Source: Casp-actino8 sp965659595 (GTDB lineage Bacteria; Actinomycetota; Acidimicrobiia; Acidimicrobiales; Ilumatobacteraceae). From it: 17,102 nucleotides of DNA. Below are positions 14,153 through 17,102 of the stretch, in pieces; position 1 is the stretch's first letter, and each line of letters opens with the position of its first letter. The DNA lies in assembly GCA_965659595.1 (NCBI GenBank), contig CBFHWN010000044.1, positions 1 through 17,102 on the forward strand, read 5' to 3'. A program made the translations under genes and the position numbers. The notes under the pieces are model-generated. The model was not told the DNA's origin. It ran no database searches and saw nothing but the letters and a program-made list of their open reading frames with translations.

Positions 14153-16458
14153 GCAACCACCTCGTCGTTCGGAGGAAGTTCGATTCGGCGTTGACGCTGG
14201 GCCATGCGCACGAGATTCATGACACCGATGGCCGCGACGGCGAGCACGGTGATCTCGCCGAGCGTGTCGAAGCCACGGAAGTCGACCAGGATCACGTTGA
14301 CCACGTTGCGTCCTCCGGCCTCAGGTTCCGACAACACCGAGTACTCATCCCCGACCGAAACTCCCTCACGTGCTTCGAAGACCTGAAGAGCGAACAGGGT
14401 CACGGCGATTCCGACGACAAGTGAGACCGCAAGTCGAAACGCGCGCGGGGCCCACGACGGAGCGGGGTCGAATCGACGCGGCATCTGGCGGAGAACAAGG
14501 AGAAATACGACGAGCGTCAGCGTCTCGACGAGAAGTTGGGTGAGAGCCAGATCGGGGGCACCGTGCAGCGCGAAGAGGACAGCAACGCCGAAACCGACGA
14601 CCCCGAGGAGGGCCGCTGACACGAAACGATGTCGGACCACCACGAGAGCGATCGAGGCCGCACTCGTACCGATGACAACAACGGCCTGCTGCCACGAGTC
14701 GGCGATCACCAGTCCGTCGATGGCGAGGTCGCCACTCCAAACGATCGCGACCACCAGCGCAACGAGCACGACCGTCATGGTCGCTACCAGGTAAACGACC
14801 AGCGAACCGGTCTGGCTGATCGACGTGACCCGTCGCGACCCGCTCAGAACCGAGTCGTACACGGCGTCGTACGCGCGTTCTCCCGACAGCGGAAGACTTC
14901 GCCGCCACACCACGTCACGCGTGAGTCGCCAGACGACGACTCCTCCGACGAGTATTCCGAGCGACGCGAGGAAGGCCGCGTTGACTCCTGGCCACAGCAC
15001 CAAGGAGCCCTTCGCTGCGGCATCCAACGACTTCGCCGGTCCGCGAACCAAATCACCGAGGACGCCGGGGAACAACCCTCCGACGAACGACACACCGGCC
15101 AGCAGAACGATCGGGCTGACGAGGAGCCAGCCAGGGCCGTGGTGAACTTCGGAGTCGGCCACACCGACTCGACGTCCGAAGGTGCCGACGAAGAACCGCA
15201 GTGTGTACAGGACCGTGACGACCGAGCCCAGCACGACGACCGCCAGAGCCAAATACCCGAGATTGCCCACGTAGTGGTCGGAGTCGATGAGTCCGACGAG
15301 AGCCTTCTCTTTGGTGGCGAAACCGAGTAGCGGAATGACACCCGCCATCGAGAGCGCATTCGCAGCGGCGAGGGTAGCGATCCATTTCGTCCGTCGGCCC
15401 ACGCCCGACAGAACGGTGATGTCACGAGAGCCGAACGTGTGGTCGACGACTCCCACTCCGAGGAACAACCCAGCCTTGAAGACCGCATGAGCCACCAGAT
15501 GCGCGACTCCGGCATACGTCAGAGAAGGAGTCCCCAGACCGAAGAGAATCATCATGAATCCGAGCTGCGACACCGTGCCGAAGGCCAGCAGCAATTTGAT
15601 GTCGTTCTGCTTGAGTGCACGAAGGCCGCCGATCATCATGGTGATGCCACCGCAGACGACGATCGACCAACGCCAGAACTCTCGGTCGCCGAAGATCGGG
15701 GCCATGCGGGCAACCAGGACGATGCCGGCTTTGACCATGGTGGCCGAGTGCAGATACGCGCTCACCGGAGTGGGCGCGGCCATTGCGCCGGGCAACCAGA
15801 AATGGAACGGGAACTGAGCCGACTTCGTGAAGGCGGCCACGAGGACCAGAACCAGCGCAGTGTTCACGAGTGCTCCGGACGGAGTGGCGTCGGCCAACTC
15901 GGCGAACGAGGTCGTGCCGGCCACGACCTGAAAAAGGGCAACGGCGCCGAGTAGGGCCAAGCCCCCCATCCCCGTGGTGAGCAATGCCCGCAAGGCGGAT
16001 TTACGGGCCTTTTCGGATCGATCGTCGAGGCCGATGAGCAAGAACGAGAAGACCGACGTCATCTCCCAGAACACGAACATCGTGAAGAGATCGGCGCTGA
16101 GAACGAGGCCAGTCATCGCTCCGGCAAAGAGCACGAACACTCCCGAGAATCGCGCGAAGGTGCGATCGTGATCGAAGTAGGAGGCCGCGTAGGCGAGGAT
16201 GAGTGCTCCGAGACCACTCACCACGAGAGCCATGACGGTGGCGAAGCCGTCGAGCCGCAGATCAAGCGACAGACCGAGTTCGCCGATCCACGACCAGGTC
16301 TCGCGAACCGGCACCTCTCGACGACTCATCAAGATCATGGAGACGAACGACGCTGACAGAACTGCGATTCCACTCGAGGCCGCCAATCGCGGTGCTCGCG
16401 AACCGACGACGAGAATCAGCAGTCCGACGAGGAAGTGGGCGAGAACGACAAGAGTCAT
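14149..16458 (-). CDS. mrpA: Mrp Na+/H+ antiporter subunit A
   Basis: The product is 769 residues from ATG 16458, where MrpA-type sequence begins (MTLVVLAHFLVG). A GTG at 16500 is in frame but adds 14 residues of no family type, and neither start has a clear ribosome-binding site. The NuoL-like part (1 to about 500) carries E132 in FVFWEMTSVFSFLLIG, K212 in FTKSAQFPFHFWLPGAMAAPT and K243 in HSATMVKAG, the residues that carry protons in this family. The C-terminal part has the DUF4040/MbhD-type block ALHGAPDLALTQLLVETLTLVVFLL given here only in outline (about 630-660), and an MbhE-type end with LGEITVLAVAAIGV. It is the largest subunit and first gene of the operon; exports Na+ in exchange for H+ with the other subunits. 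Confidence 0.96.
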   Translation of the reverse strand: MTLVVLAHFLVGLLILVVGSRAPRLAASSGIAVLSASFVSMILMSRREVPVRETWSWIGELGLSLDLRLDGFATVMALVVSGLGALILAYAASYFDHDRTFARFSGVFVLFAGAMTGLVLSADLFTMFVFWEMTSVFSFLLIGLDDRSEKARKSALRALLTTGMGGLALLGAVALFQVVAGTTSFAELADATPSGALVNTALVLVLVAAFTKSAQFPFHFWLPGAMAAPTPVSAYLHSATMVKAGIVLVARMAPIFGDREFWRWSIVVCGGITMMIGGLRALKQNDIKLLLAFGTVSQLGFMMILFGLGTPSLTYAGVAHLVAHAVFKAGLFLGVGVVDHTFGSRDITVLSGVGRRTKWIATLAAANALSMAGVIPLLGFATKEKALVGLIDSDHYVGNLGYLALAVVVLGSVVTVLYTLRFFVGTFGRRVGVADSEVHHGPGWLLVSPIVLLAGVSFVGGLFPGVLGDLVRGPAKSLDAAAKGSLVLWPGVNAAFLASLGILVGGVVVWRLTRDVVWRRSLPLSGERAYDAVYDSVLSGSRRVTSISQTGSLVVYLVATMTVVLVALVVAIVWSGDLAIDGLVIADSWQQAVVVIGTSAASIALVVVRHRFVSAALLGVVGFGVAVLFALHGAPDLALTQLLVETLTLVVFLLVLRQMPRRFDPAPSWAPRAFRLAVSLVVGIAVTLFALQVFEAREGVSVGDEYSVLSEPEAGGRNVVNVILVDFRGFDTLGEITVLAVAAIGVMNLVRMAQRQRRIELPPNDEVVA

Positions 16459-16722
16459 GGGGGATCCGATGCCGACCAGACTTCCCGGCTCACCAAGCAC
16501 CTGAATCTACCCGCCGAGCACCCCTACCATCGATTCGGCTCGGTGTGGCTCGTCGACAACGGAGAGGCACACCCAGTAGTGGGCTGCGGCTGCGTCGCGA
16601 GGGCGTACTCGAAACCGAAGCCCACGACGACCGTGGACGTCCTCTCGACAAGTGACGGGGATTCGTCGTCGATGATTCGGTGTGGATGAGTCTCGACCGG
16701 CGAACGTGACCCGTCGGCGTGA
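16459..16722. promoter_or_regulatory. mrp operon upstream region with candidate -10
   Basis: This 264-bp gap between the dehydrogenase gene and mrpA must hold the mrp promoter. On the minus strand TAGATT (16504-16509) fits the TANNNT -10 pattern; transcription would start near 16497 and leave a leader of about 39 bases before mrpA. No convincing -35, terminator, riboswitch or operator repeat is visible. A plus-strand open frame crosses the region but lacks a credible start. Confidence 0.4.
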
Positions 16723-17102
16723 TCACCACTCGTAACGAAATCCGGTGAGTTCTTCGCTCAGGTCCCAGAGTCGTCGCCCGATCTCCTCGTCGCGGGCTCG
16801 TCGACTCGGATTCTCCTCACGAGTCCGACCGAAGGCCAAAAAGCGAGGCCCGAAGAACTCTCCGCCGTCGACTTGAGCATGTGTCGCATGCACCACCGAT
16901 GCCGCTCCACGATCGGCCGACCTCGCGACCACGGGGAAGAAGGTTCGTATCACCGAGTTGGCGACGGAGGTCCCCGTCTTCCCGATCTCGGTACTGGCCG
17001 TTCCGGGATGACATCCCACCGATCGCACGACGTCACCGTTGGCTTTCAGTCGTCGATCGAGTTCACGCGCGAACAGCACGTTGGCCAGCTTCGATTGAAA
17101 AT
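16723..17102 (-). CDS. short-chain dehydrogenase/reductase, C-terminal part (enters from right edge)
   Basis: The first bases readable at the right edge give FQSKLANVLFARELDRRL, the helix that in SDR enzymes holds the catalytic Tyr-x-x-x-Lys. The lysine is inside the window; the preceding codon ends in AT, so the catalytic tyrosine (TAT) is possible but cut off. The following GCHPGTASTEIG is the usual 'HPG..T' segment after the active site, and the chain ends FRYEW at the TGA at 16723. The style is that of the retinol-dehydrogenase/protochlorophyllide-reductase-like group that often carries 'SKLANVLFA.EL'. The Rossmann nucleotide-binding half lies outside the window, so neither cofactor nor substrate can be said. 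It is transcribed towards mrpA but separated from it by 264 bases. Confidence 0.9.
   Translation of the reverse strand, partial: FQSKLANVLFARELDRRLKANGDVVRSVGCHPGTASTEIGKTGTSVANSVIRTFFPVVARSADRGAASVVHATHAQVDGGEFFGPRFLAFGRTREENPSRRARDEEIGRRLWDLSEELTGFRYEW

Noticed and set aside
16435..16689. Plus-strand open frame across the mrpA upstream region
   Set aside because: Third positions are GC-rich, but it starts inside mrpA on the opposite strand, has no ribosome-binding site at any internal start, and the protein shows no recognisable domain.

Overview
The window looks like high-GC actinobacterial chromosome. C/G-rich third codon positions, lipoproteins with Asp/Ser linkers behind the lipobox, TANNNT-type -10 hexamers, GTG/TTG starts and tightly overlapping genes all fit. 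An Acidimicrobiia-like host is my guess from style only; no rRNA or other marker gene is present. It reads like a draft or metagenome scaffold, with one 10-N assembly gap (1917-1926). No tRNA, rRNA, CRISPR array, transposase or phage gene is visible.

Layout. (1) 1-737, minus: the start of a gene leaving the left edge (DUF1214-like) and a small lipoprotein. (2) 830-1777, plus: a 2-oxoglutarate/Fe(II) dioxygenase of the isopenicillin-N-synthase fold. (3) 1780-3544, minus: three tightly coupled genes for exported proteins I do not recognise: a beta-rich protein, a coiled-coil protein and a lipoprotein broken by the N gap. (4) 3643-6261, minus: four overlapping or adjacent genes for an exported protein with an Asp/His tail, a Pro/Ala-rich exported protein, an ApbE-type FMN transferase and a membrane protein with four heme-type histidines. 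(5) 6412-8504, plus and divergent: an OmpR-type response regulator and its histidine kinase. Three 11-bp tandem repeats lie between (4) and (5) and are the obvious operator. (6) 8580-9925, plus: a RimK-like ATP-grasp ligase and a small lipoprotein. (7) 9936-16458, minus: a complete seven-subunit Mrp Na+/H+ antiporter operon, mrpA to mrpG, followed by a CaCA-family Ca2+/Na+ antiporter gene. (8) 16723-17102, minus: the C-terminal part of a short-chain dehydrogenase entering from the right edge.

How the genes work together. The two-component system probably controls itself and the divergent redox-type cluster. In that cluster a heme membrane protein and a flavinylating enzyme would serve electron transfer at or outside the membrane, but no protein with a recognisable FMN-attachment motif is encoded in the window. 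The acidic, histidine-studded tail of the first protein in the cluster suggests metal binding. The Mrp operon exports Na+ at the cost of H+, and the linked CaCA exchanger would add Ca2+/Na+ exchange.

The most unusual points are the divergent two-component/ApbE/heme cluster with its Asp/His-tail protein, the unexplained three-gene exported cluster beside it, the N gap that heals in frame when its 6-bp flanking repeat is merged, and a possible ATC start codon for the CaCA antiporter.
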